Shown one piece after another: positions 1-6,738 of a stretch of 24,346 bases of DNA. The stretch's first letter is position 1. The number at the start of each line of letters is the position of its first letter. The translations under genes and the position numbers were made by a program. The notes under the pieces were generated by a model. It did not search any database. It saw nothing but the letters and a program-made list of their open reading frames with translations, and had not been told where the DNA came from. Origin of the DNA: Sulfidibacterium sp036244975 (GTDB lineage Bacteria > Bacteroidota > Bacteroidia > Bacteroidales > F082). Where the stretch lies: NCBI GenBank assembly GCA_036244975.1, contig BTTE01000046.1:1-24346 (forward strand), written 5' to 3'.

Positions 1-27
1 TTGGGAATAATACGTAACTTTGCTCAT
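1..27 (-). CDS. greA: Transcription elongation factor GreA, N-terminal 9 codons only
   Basis: Only the first nine codons lie in the window, reading MSKVTYYSQ on the minus strand from the ATG at 27-25. This matches the usual start of Bacteroidetes GreA (MSKVTYYT...), the factor that rescues backtracked RNA polymerase by stimulating transcript cleavage. A -7-type promoter element lies 27 bases upstream, and an 11-bp inverted repeat spans the interval. With so few residues the call rests on a short but characteristic string. An unrelated protein with the same beginning is possible. Confidence 0.55.
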
Positions 28-69
28 ATCGTATAAGTTTTTAATGTGAAATCCAAAATTATACGATAT
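26..69. repeat. 11-bp perfect inverted repeat around the greA promoter
   Basis: ATATCGTATAA at 26-36 is repeated in perfect inverted form as TTATACGATAT at 59-69, with 22 bases between. One arm touches the greA start codon and the other overlaps the -7 element. It could be an operator or a 5' leader hairpin. The separation is long for a single dimeric repressor. Confidence 0.5.
54..61 (-). promoter_or_regulatory. Candidate -7 promoter element for greA
   Basis: On the minus strand the bases read TAATTTTG, an exact fit to the Bacteroidetes -7 consensus TAnnTTTG. Transcription would start near position 47 and give a leader of about 20 nt before the greA ATG. No convincing -33 element is seen. 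Confidence 0.45.
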
Positions 70-81
70 TATTATGAACCA

Positions 82-118
82 GTTGAGCTACCTCCCTAAA
101 GGGAGGTTTAGTTCAACA
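82..118. repeat. Strong hairpin with CCTCCCT/AGGGAGG core
   Basis: The core CCTCCCT-AA-AGGGAGG (91-106) is a perfect palindrome. The outer arms GTTGAGCTA and TTTAGTTCAAC also pair, with a small bulge. No T-run follows on either strand, so a classical intrinsic terminator is not supported. It may be the end of a small mobile or repetitive element. Confidence 0.5.
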
Positions 119-120
119 AA

Positions 121-228
121 GTATAAAAATAATAGCCGAAATAGTTGTAAATTCAAGGGTTTTAGCCCGCTTCAACTTTGTCGTAAATTGAAAAATTTGA
201 GTTCCGAAATCGGCTACTATTCTTATAC
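121..228. repeat. 108-bp element with 19-bp imperfect terminal inverted repeats, MITE-like
   Basis: The left end (121-139) and the reverse complement of the right end (210-228) both fit GTATAARAATARTAGCCGA, differing only at the two R positions. AAA flanks both ends and could be a 3-bp target duplication. No transposase is encoded inside. The right terminus lies a few bases beyond the point where Cas9 similarity ends, so the element sits at the break in cas9. The family is not recognised. A chance hairpin is less likely given the arm length but is not excluded. Confidence 0.4.
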
Positions 229-335
229 AAACCGTTCAGTCCTTGGATATTTCCTTGCTTTTTGTCAAAATCTAAATTAACCAATGCCCATCCAATGCTG
301 TTGGTTCCCAAATCCAATCCTAAATTTTTTTTCAT
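162..335 (-). pseudogene. cas9: Cas9 N-terminal relic (type II CRISPR-Cas, RuvC-I only)
   Basis: On the minus strand from ATG 335-333 the reading frame opens with MKKNLGLDLGTNSIGWALV, the hallmark start of type II Cas9. It contains the RuvC-I motif with the catalytic aspartate in GLDLGTNS. Similarity appears to continue to about residue 33 (DKKQGNIQGL). The expected G-SRI/F continuation is then replaced by unrelated residues, and the frame stops at 162-164 after 57 codons. A normal type II-C Cas9 has roughly 1000-1500 residues, so the bridge helix, REC lobe, HNH and RuvC-II/III are absent. No cas1, cas2 or repeat array is seen. The stub cannot be a nuclease. It is best read as the surviving 5' end of a deleted gene next to its tracrRNA. 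Confidence 0.85.
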
Positions 336-361
336 AATGTATTGTGTTTAAAATATTTTCT

Positions 362-369
362 TATATTTG
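362..369 (+). promoter_or_regulatory. Candidate -7 promoter element for the tracrRNA
   Basis: TATATTTG fits TAnnTTTG exactly. A TTG at 342-344 lies 17 bases upstream, slightly closer than the usual -33 spacing. The predicted start near 375 is just ahead of the anti-repeat and supports transcription away from the cas9 stub. Confidence 0.45.
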
Positions 370-458
370 TCGTACAAATCGAGCGATTCACAATAAGGAT
401 TATTCCGTTGTGAAAACATTTGGTATGCCTCTCCGCCATATAAGTGGGAGGCTTTTTT
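370..458 (+). ncRNA. tracrRNA of a type II CRISPR-Cas system, apparently intact
   Basis: Divergent to the cas9 stub. In order there are an anti-repeat (about 375-393, CGAGCGATTCACAA), a nexus reading AATAAGGATTATTCCG, then TTGTGAAAAC, and a terminator hairpin. The nexus closely resembles AATAAGGCTAGTCCG of the S. pyogenes tracrRNA. The anti-repeat predicts a CRISPR repeat beginning roughly TTGTGAATCGCTCG, similar to repeats starting GTTGTGA in Bacteroidetes type II-C loci (from memory). The boundaries are inferred from the promoter and terminator and could be off by several bases. With Cas9 deleted here, the RNA is either a fossil or would have to act with a Cas9 encoded elsewhere. Confidence 0.75.
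427..458 (+). terminator. Intrinsic terminator of the tracrRNA
   Basis: GCCTC (427-431) pairs with GAGGC (448-452), extended inward by CC/GG past one bulged T, and is followed by six T at 453-458. It ends the tracrRNA on the plus strand. Confidence 0.75.
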
Positions 459-576
459 CGTTTTAAGAGTTGCTTCAAAAGGGCTTGTCTTTAAATCGAT
501 AGCAAATTACAAAAAATATTGGAATGTTGGAATGACAGATATTTAATACCTATGTTCAGTCTTAATCCTGTTTCCC

Positions 577-1551
577 CTACCCAAACAAATTATCCACCGC
601 CATGGTGAAAAGCTCTTTTTTTGTCAGGCCGAAAGCTTCTGCCTGTTTGGGGATGATGCTGGCTTCGGTCATGCCGGGAATGGTGTTGAGTTCGAGAAAG
701 TAAAGTTCTGTTTCGGTGAGGATGTAGTCGAAACGGACAAAACCTTTGCAGTCCATTTGCCTGTACAAAAATGAGGAAAGCGCTTTGATGTCGGTTTCTG
801 CTTTCTGTGTGAGGTCGGCGGGGGTTATTTCGTGTGCTTTTCCGTGGGTATATTTGGCATCATAATCGAAGAAGTCATTTTGTGAGATAATTTCGGTAAG
901 TGGGAAAACGAGTATCTCATTTCCTCTTTTTACCAACCCACAGGCAATTTCACGACCGACGATGGCCTCCTCAATGAGTATCCGGTTGTCTTCCCGAAAG
1001 GCCTTTTCAATGGCCTCATCAAATTCTTCCGGGGTGTTGACTTTGGAAATGCCCACACTGGAGCCGCTTCCCGAAGGTTTAACAAAAACCGGAAGCCCGA
1101 GTTGTTTTAATATTTCCGCTTTATCTGTTTTTTCTCCTTTTAAAAAGGAAAAAGAGGCGGCTGTTTTGATGCCAAACGACTGTATAAACCGGTTGCACAG
1201 AAATTTATTAAAACTCAATGCCGAAGTGTCAACGCCGCACGAAGTATAGGGGATTCCCAGCAAATCGAAATAGCCCTGTAGCTTGCCATCTTCGCCGGGT
1301 GTGCCGTGGATGGCATTGAAAACGGCATCAAACCGGATGGTTTTGCCCTCTTTTTTCAGGGTAAAATACGCTTTGTTAACCGGAACCTTTTCTCCATTGT
1401 CGGCGAGCTCATACCACTGTCCGTTTTCTATTACGACAAGAAAAAGGCGGTATCTTTTTCTGTCAATATGTTTGAGGGCCATCCTGCCACTGGCCATTGA
1501 AATTTCAAATTCGCCCGAATGGCCTCCGCAAACAATAGCTATGTTCCTCAT
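577..1551 (-). CDS. ddl: D-alanine--D-alanine ligase
   Basis: Cytoplasmic ATP-grasp enzyme that joins two D-alanines with ATP to make the dipeptide terminus of the peptidoglycan precursor. The 324 residues match the family length. Visible motifs are GGHSGEFEIS near the N-terminus, HGTPGEDGKLQG (82-93), the ATP-binding loop KPSGSGSSVGISKV (158-171), EEAIVGREI, FFDYDAKY with the active-site tyrosine, RFDY and the metal-binding ELNTIPGMTE near 287-296. The gene is divergent from the PASTA operon, and ddl beside PASTA and RluA genes is a recurrent Bacteroidetes arrangement. The start ATG opens directly on the first beta strand of the fold, so no extension is needed. No strong promoter match was found upstream. 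Confidence 0.96.
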   Translation of the reverse strand: MRNIAIVCGGHSGEFEISMASGRMALKHIDRKRYRLFLVVIENGQWYELADNGEKVPVNKAYFTLKKEGKTIRFDAVFNAIHGTPGEDGKLQGYFDLLGIPYTSCGVDTSALSFNKFLCNRFIQSFGIKTAASFSFLKGEKTDKAEILKQLGLPVFVKPSGSGSSVGISKVNTPEEFDEAIEKAFREDNRILIEEAIVGREIACGLVKRGNEILVFPLTEIISQNDFFDYDAKYTHGKAHEITPADLTQKAETDIKALSSFLYRQMDCKGFVRFDYILTETELYFLELNTIPGMTEASIIPKQAEAFGLTKKELFTMAVDNLFG

Positions 1552-1873
1552 GGATAATTGGTTTTAAGTTTTCTTACTCGGGCGGAATTTCTCTTTACTC
1601 CTCCCCAATATTTTTTACCTTTGTCGAATTCTGTACAATGAAACTGTTTACAGTTAAATGAGATTTTCGAGAGGAACAGATTGGCTTTAGTGGCGAAGCC
1701 CGGTTTTTATTTCATAGCCACAGCTATAAAATAAAAAAATAGCTGAAGTCCAATGAAGTCAGGATGTCCCTCGTAGTTTCTCAGTTTAATTTTAAACAAC
1801 TTCAATAATAATTGTTGAACAAAGTTAATGTTTATAGTCGTTTTAAACGAGACTTTCGATTAAAAATTCAAAC
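1552..1873. other. Divergent intergenic region between ddl and the PASTA operon
   Basis: 322 bases without a supported gene. It holds one good plus-strand -7 match (1616-1623). It also has a small hairpin with CAGCTAT (1721-1727) pairing with ATAGCTG (1739-1745), and the 15-mer TTAAACAACTTCAAT (1792-1806) that recurs at 7896-7910. A 7-codon frame from the ATG at 1638 is too short to claim. No RNA family was recognised. Confidence 0.5.
1616..1623 (+). promoter_or_regulatory. Candidate -7 promoter element for the PASTA-T9SS-RluA operon
   Basis: TACCTTTG is an exact TAnnTTTG match and the best plus-strand candidate in the gap. It would imply a leader of about 245 nt, which is long. A nearer weak promoter in 1820-1860 cannot be ruled out. 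No clear -33 box is seen. Confidence 0.35.
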
Positions 1874-2749
1874 ATGGGTTTTTTTTATTTTCTGGGACAA
1901 AAGAAATTTTATCTCCAAATTCTGATTTCCATTGTGTTAACGCTGGTAATTATCTGGGGGATTTTTGAGTTTCTAAATGTTTTTACCCGCCATGGGGAGG
2001 TTTATCTTGTTCCGGATTTTACCGGGCAGACGATACCTGATTTGAAGCAAAAGGATTACGATCAATATTTTGATTTAATAGTGATTGACTCGGTATATGA
2101 TGTACGTCATGCTCCCGGTTCCGTTGTGATGCAGAATCCTTTGCCGGGTGCCAAGGTGAAAAAAGGGCGTCATGTTTACCTTACTATTGTGGCCAAAAAG
2201 CCGGAGATGGTAATAATGCCCGACCTGCGGAATCTGTCGTTACGGCAGGCATTGGTGTTACTTGAAGGCGAAGGGCTGAAAGTAAAAGCACTTCAATATG
2301 TGGATTATTTTGCCAAAAATGCCGTTGTGGATCAACTGTTGAACGGAGAACCTGTCGAAGTGGGAACGAAAATTCCTAAAGGAATGGCCATAGGTTTGGT
2401 GGTGGGCAAAGGGAACCATCCCGGGCCTGTCCCCATTCCGTTTATCATCGGTAAGAAGATAAAAGAGGCACATGAGGCTTTGCATTATGCTTCTTTGAAT
2501 GTAGGTCATGAGTATTTCCTGGATGGCGATGATACGACTGCTGCGCGGGTATATAAAACCAACCCCGATTTCATAAGTCATTCAATTATGGATATGGGAA
2601 GCCCGGTAGATATCTGGTACCGTTCGGACAAAAACTTTGATTTTAAGGAATATATACGTCAAATGCTGGCTGACACCATGCCACAGGTGCAGGCTGACAC
2701 CACACCTCAGAATTCGGCGCAGGTACAGCAACAACCTCCGACACCATGA
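1874..2749 (+). CDS. Membrane-anchored protein with three PASTA domains
   Basis: 291 residues. A single transmembrane segment lies at about 14-35 with the rest probably periplasmic. Three PASTA-type repeats follow at roughly 43-107, 112-178 and 186-250, each opening with a VPDF/MPDL/VPIPFI-type strand and carrying the typical 'NPLPGAKVKKG' loop or variants. The tail is Gln/Pro/Thr-rich. PASTA domains bind peptidoglycan fragments in Gram-positive Ser/Thr kinases, but here there is no kinase domain and none is encoded nearby. The stop overlaps the next gene's start in an ATGA, indicating translational coupling. Position beside ddl suggests a cell-envelope role. The specific ligand and partners cannot be told from sequence. 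Confidence 0.88.
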   Translation: MGFFYFLGQKKFYLQILISIVLTLVIIWGIFEFLNVFTRHGEVYLVPDFTGQTIPDLKQKDYDQYFDLIVIDSVYDVRHAPGSVVMQNPLPGAKVKKGRHVYLTIVAKKPEMVIMPDLRNLSLRQALVLLEGEGLKVKALQYVDYFAKNAVVDQLLNGEPVEVGTKIPKGMAIGLVVGKGNHPGPVPIPFIIGKKIKEAHEALHYASLNVGHEYFLDGDDTTAARVYKTNPDFISHSIMDMGSPVDIWYRSDKNFDFKEYIRQMLADTMPQVQADTTPQNSAQVQQQPPTP

Positions 2750-4881
2750 TAAAACGCCGGTTGATCATAGCGGTATTTGTGCTTATTGTCGTGCCGGCGT
2801 TGCATGCACAGGAAGTTTTAACCGGGCTCCCTGTCAACTACGTTGTGGAACGTCAGGCTCTGAAAATGAAAGAGAATGTGGGTTTCAAGTCCGCTGCTCA
2901 GCGGCAGGCGTCCCTGCTCACGCTTCCTTTTTTTGATGATTTCACTACTTCACGGGTGTTTCCCGACCATCGCCGTTGGGTTGAAAGGGCAACATTTATC
3001 AACAACAGTTTTAGCTATCTGCCACCCAACCAATGGGTAGCAACTTTTGATGCGCTCGACTCAACGGGAAATATTTATGGCTCAGCGCGTTCTGTGCCTT
3101 TTAAAGCAGACAGACTTACTTCGCAACCTTTGCGTCTTGACTCGGTTTTTGTCCCGACACCCGCAAAGCTTAGCCCTGCCGATTCGCTTTACCTGAGCTT
3201 TTATTATCAGCCGCAGGGGATGGGTGATGCGCCGGAGCCTGGTGATTCGCTGGTACTGGCTTTTCGTGAACTGACCGGCGATACGGTTTTCTCGCACATT
3301 GACTCGGTCTGGGTTTCGGTAAACAATTTTCTCAACAGTCCGCAGGATACATTACTTCCCGGGGATACGTTACAGGCAAAGGCGCCATGCGATACCAGTT
3401 TTTATCTTGTTAATTATAAAACGCTGGTATGGGGTGACAGCATCCGGTTTCCCTGCGATTCGGTTTCTATCCCCGGAACGGCCTGGCGTACGGTGTGGAA
3501 AGTGCCGGGAATGACTTTGAAAGCTTTCCAAAAAAAGTATGGAAAAGATTTTGTCGAGGTGATGGTGCCTATACGCGATTCGGCCTATTTTTATAAAGGC
3601 TTTCAATTTCGATTTTTTAATTACGCCAGCATTGCCAATAATATCAATCCCGGCTGGAAAAGCAATGTTGATGAGTGGAATTTGGATTATGTCTATTTGA
3701 ATGCAGGCCGCTCGGCAGCAGATACTACCCACCGCGCCATTGGTTTTTCGGGTAGAAACCCGGTTTTCCTGAAACATTATACCCAAATGCCTTACCGGCA
3801 ATATCGTTCGGACCCCACCAACTCGCTAACACCTGATTTTCACGTTTATATTGACAACCTTGATAAAATTAACCATAAAATTCATTATTACTATAAAGTA
3901 AGCCAGGTAAACGGTTCGTTTGCTTATGGTTATGATGGTGGGAATAGCACATTGCCTCCGTTTTATCAGTCTGGTTTTCAGAATTGTAACAGCGGTAGTG
4001 GGGCGGCACAGGCCTGCCCTCCCGTAAACAGCCTCTTTTCGCTTGATTACGACCGTGATACAACTTCATATCTTATCAGGCATTACATCAGCGACTCCTC
4101 GGTTTCACCACCGTTGGTGGATTCGATGGTTTACCGGCAGGGATTTTATAACGAATATGCTTACGACGATGGCGTTCCCGAAATGGGATACGCTCTTGAG
4201 CCTGCCGGAGCGGAACTGGCTTATCGTTTTAAAATAAATGTTGCAGATACGCTGCGTGCCCTCAGAATTTATTTTAATAAAATCAAAGATGCGCCTTCGC
4301 AGTTTTTTGACCTGCTGGTCTGGCGCGATAACAAGGGTAAGCCGGGTGAAATGATTTACCGGCAGAAAAACATCAGGGTACAGTGGGATAAAGGAATTTA
4401 TCCGTTTTTTACTTATCGTCTGGATACGCCGGTTATGGTTTCCGGAACTTTTTATGTCGGCTATCAGCAACAAAACCAAAGTTTGAATGTCGGTTTTGAT
4501 ACGAACCACGATGCCGGCAACGATATCTTTTATTTTGCCGATAATCAGTGGTATAAAACCAACTTTACCGGAGCGTTGCTTATGCGTCCGGTTGTGGGAC
4601 AGGACCTAATTATGGGAACCGGACAACTTTTCCCGAAAAGGGGGAAAGCATTTGATGTGTACCCCAATCCTGCTTATGGCCGAATCCGTTTTTCCGGTCT
4701 TGACCTCACCTCCGGCGCACCGGCGGAAGTAGTTGTTTACAATCTTTTAGGAACGATAGTAAGCCGGCAAACACTGCATCAAAACGAGATGAATATACGT
4801 TTTCTCAGTAACGGGATGTATTTGCTTCGTATCAAATCCGGAAACAGGATTTACCATGCTAAATTTATTGTAAAACATTAG
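2746..4881 (+). CDS. T9SS type A sorting-domain secreted protein
   Basis: 711 residues with a Sec signal peptide (charged MIKRR, hydrophobic core, likely cleavage after ALHA at residue 21). A large extracellular region follows without a recognised catalytic motif. The final ~75 residues form a type A C-terminal domain, starting with the typical 'FDVYPNPAYGRIRF' strand and ending in 'GMYLLRIKSGNRIYHAKFIVKH'. Such tails direct export across the outer membrane by the type IX machine, with surface attachment or release. Its start overlaps the PASTA stop and its own stop is 2 nt before the RluA gene. No domain supports an enzymatic function. A structural or adhesive surface role is possible but unproven. 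Confidence 0.85.
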   Translation: MIKRRLIIAVFVLIVVPALHAQEVLTGLPVNYVVERQALKMKENVGFKSAAQRQASLLTLPFFDDFTTSRVFPDHRRWVERATFINNSFSYLPPNQWVATFDALDSTGNIYGSARSVPFKADRLTSQPLRLDSVFVPTPAKLSPADSLYLSFYYQPQGMGDAPEPGDSLVLAFRELTGDTVFSHIDSVWVSVNNFLNSPQDTLLPGDTLQAKAPCDTSFYLVNYKTLVWGDSIRFPCDSVSIPGTAWRTVWKVPGMTLKAFQKKYGKDFVEVMVPIRDSAYFYKGFQFRFFNYASIANNINPGWKSNVDEWNLDYVYLNAGRSAADTTHRAIGFSGRNPVFLKHYTQMPYRQYRSDPTNSLTPDFHVYIDNLDKINHKIHYYYKVSQVNGSFAYGYDGGNSTLPPFYQSGFQNCNSGSGAAQACPPVNSLFSLDYDRDTTSYLIRHYISDSSVSPPLVDSMVYRQGFYNEYAYDDGVPEMGYALEPAGAELAYRFKINVADTLRALRIYFNKIKDAPSQFFDLLVWRDNKGKPGEMIYRQKNIRVQWDKGIYPFFTYRLDTPVMVSGTFYVGYQQQNQSLNVGFDTNHDAGNDIFYFADNQWYKTNFTGALLMRPVVGQDLIMGTGQLFPKRGKAFDVYPNPAYGRIRFSGLDLTSGAPAEVVVYNLLGTIVSRQTLHQNEMNIRFLSNGMYLLRIKSGNRIYHAKFIVKH

Positions 4882-4883
4882 GG

Positions 4884-5924
4884 ATGAAAGAAAATGAGCC
4901 TTACCCCGTAACCGGGGATAGTCAGGAATTATATGAACATCACCGCATTGTTGTTGATCCGGGACAGGAGCCGTTGCGTGTTGATAAATTTTTGTTCAAC
5001 CGCATTGTCAACGTTTCGCGAAACAAAATCCAGACGGCTGCCGGGGCCGGAAATATTCTGATAAATGACAAACCGGTGAAATCGAATTACAAAGTGCGGC
5101 CGGGAGATATTGTTTCGGTGGTTTTAACGCATCCGCCGCGTGATGTGGAAATTTTACCCGAAGATTTGCCGCTGGAGGTGGTTTATGAGGACAAAGATGT
5201 GATCGTGGTAAACAAAGCTGCCGGAATGGTGGTGCATCCCGCCCATGCCAATTATACCGGCACTCTGCTGAATGCGCTGGCGGGTTATTTTCAAAAATCG
5301 GGAGCGAAAGAGGTGGAGAACGGCTTTGGATATCTTGTGCATCGTATTGACAAGGATACCAGCGGATTATTGCTGGTGGCCAAAAACGAGCTGGCGCAGA
5401 CTAAACTGGCCAAGCAGTTTTTCGACCACAGTGTCGAACGCATGTATCAGGCACTGGTTTGGGGCGATTTTGAAGAAAACGAAGGCACCATTGAAGGTAA
5501 TGTCGGGCGTCATCCCAAAGACCGCCGCCAGATGACGGTTTTCCCGGATGGCTCGTACGGCAAACCGGCAATAACTCATTTTAAGGTGAAAGAACGGCTG
5601 GGTTACGTTACACTGGTAGAATGCAGGTTGGAAACAGGTCGGACCCATCAAATCAGGGCACATTTCCGGTATTTGAGACATCCTTTGTTTAGTGATGAGC
5701 GCTACGGAGGTAACCTGATTTTGAAAGGAACAACTTTTACAAAATACAAGCAGTTTGTACAAAATTGCTTTAAAATTCTGCCGCGTCAGGCGCTGCATGC
5801 CATGACGCTGGGCTTTGCCCACCCGGTTTCGGGAAAGACGCTCCGGTTTACCACACCGCTACCGGAAGACATGCAGACAGTTATCGGGAAATGGCGCGTT
5901 TATGCGTCTCAGCGCGAAGTGTAG
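4884..5924 (+). CDS. RluA-family RNA pseudouridine synthase (RluD-like)
   Basis: Isomerises specific uridines to pseudouridine in structured RNA. The RluD branch modifies helix 69 of 23S rRNA. The 346 residues comprise an N-terminal S4 RNA-binding domain (about 31-80, LRVDKFLFNRIVNVSR onward) and the catalytic domain with HRIDKDTSG at 153-161, where Asp156 is the expected nucleophile. The conserved GRTHQIRAH lies at 252-260. The family usually has HRLD, so Ile is a mild substitution. The gene is last in the plus-strand operon, 2 nt after the T9SS gene, and converges on pyrH with 14 nt between them. The exact target uridine is inferred, since the RluA, C and D branches are hard to separate by eye. 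Confidence 0.93.
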   Translation: MKENEPYPVTGDSQELYEHHRIVVDPGQEPLRVDKFLFNRIVNVSRNKIQTAAGAGNILINDKPVKSNYKVRPGDIVSVVLTHPPRDVEILPEDLPLEVVYEDKDVIVVNKAAGMVVHPAHANYTGTLLNALAGYFQKSGAKEVENGFGYLVHRIDKDTSGLLLVAKNELAQTKLAKQFFDHSVERMYQALVWGDFEENEGTIEGNVGRHPKDRRQMTVFPDGSYGKPAITHFKVKERLGYVTLVECRLETGRTHQIRAHFRYLRHPLFSDERYGGNLILKGTTFTKYKQFVQNCFKILPRQALHAMTLGFAHPVSGKTLRFTTPLPEDMQTVIGKWRVYASQREV

Positions 5925-5938
5925 AAAGACTTCTGTAA

Positions 5939-6646
5939 TTACCGGTTTACCAGTGTTCCGATTTTTTCACCAGCCACTACTTTCCCAAGATTTCCCTTTT
6001 TGTTCATATCAAATACAAGAACGGGCAGGTTGTTTTCTTTACAAAGTGTAAAAGCGGTCATATCCATGATTTTCAGCTTCTTTTTGTAAGCTTCGTCAAA
6101 GGTGAGATGCTCATATTTTGAGGCCGTGGGGTCTTTTTCCGGGTCAGCGGTGTAAACGCCATCCACACGGGTACCTTTCAGCAAAACATCGGCATGAATT
6201 TCGGCTGCGCGCAGAACAGCAGCCGAGTCGGTAGTGAAAAACGGGTTGCCGGTTCCGCCCGCAATAATCACAATGTAGCCTTTTTCCAGATAATCAATGG
6301 CTTTTCTGCTGCTCACAGTCTCGGTAACAGGGTCAATGAACAATCCGGAAAGCAACCTGACTTTTTGTCCCTGCTTTTCCAACTCTCCCTGCAGTGCCAG
6401 GGAGTTGATAACGGTGGCCAGCATGCCCATGTAATCGCCCTGCACGCGGTCGAATCCTTCGGCAGCACCCTGCAGTCCGCGAAAAATATTTCCACCGCCA
6501 ATCACGATGGCTGTTTGCACACCGAGGTTGACAACGGAGACAATGTCGTTGCAGTAGTCGGTTAATATTTTGGGGTCAATGCCGTATTGTTTGCTGCCCA
6601 TGAGGGCTTCGCCACTTAACTTTAAGAGAATTCTGTTGTATTTCAT
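5939..6646 (-). CDS. pyrH: UMP kinase
   Basis: Phosphorylates UMP to UDP with ATP in pyrimidine nucleotide synthesis. It belongs to the amino-acid-kinase fold and is hexameric and GTP-regulated in bacteria. The 235 residues match the family. Visible motifs are LLKLSGEALMG near the N-terminus, GGGNIFRG at 50-57, GGTGNPFFTTDSAAVLRAAE and LLKGTRVDGVYTADPEKD, which hold the nucleotide- and phosphate-binding residues. In many bacteria pyrH is followed by frr. Here the downstream neighbour is the convergent RluA gene, so frr must lie elsewhere. An exact -7 element lies 36 nt upstream, which suggests a separate promoter. Confidence 0.96.
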   Translation of the reverse strand: MKYNRILLKLSGEALMGSKQYGIDPKILTDYCNDIVSVVNLGVQTAIVIGGGNIFRGLQGAAEGFDRVQGDYMGMLATVINSLALQGELEKQGQKVRLLSGLFIDPVTETVSSRKAIDYLEKGYIVIIAGGTGNPFFTTDSAAVLRAAEIHADVLLKGTRVDGVYTADPEKDPTASKYEHLTFDEAYKKKLKIMDMTAFTLCKENNLPVLVFDMNKKGNLGKVVAGEKIGTLVNR

Positions 6647-6681
6647 AAGAAGTGATGTAATTCAAATATTTTATTGATAAG

Positions 6682-6689
6682 CAAAGATA
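6682..6689 (-). promoter_or_regulatory. Candidate -7 promoter element for pyrH
   Basis: The minus strand reads TATCTTTG, an exact and very typical TAnnTTTG, with a predicted leader of about 30 nt. The -33 region is not distinctive. Confidence 0.5.
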
Positions 6690-6738
6690 GGGAATATCCG
6701 GCAATCCTGCTTTTTTCCCGGAAAAGGAGATAGATTTT

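Noticed and set aside
71..106. tRNA-like string on the minus strand (GGGAGGTAGCTCAACTGGTT)
   Set aside because: It resembles the acceptor and D-arm start of a tRNA, but no anticodon arm, T-arm or matching acceptor end follows. The bases also belong to the hairpin.
74..280. Plus-strand frame of 68 codons at the left edge
   Set aside because: It runs through the hairpin, the inverted-repeat element and the antisense of the Cas9 stub, and no protein family is recognisable.
1..480. CRISPR repeat-spacer array
   Set aside because: No direct repeat of 25-50 bases recurs at regular spacing. Only the anti-repeat in the tracrRNA is present.
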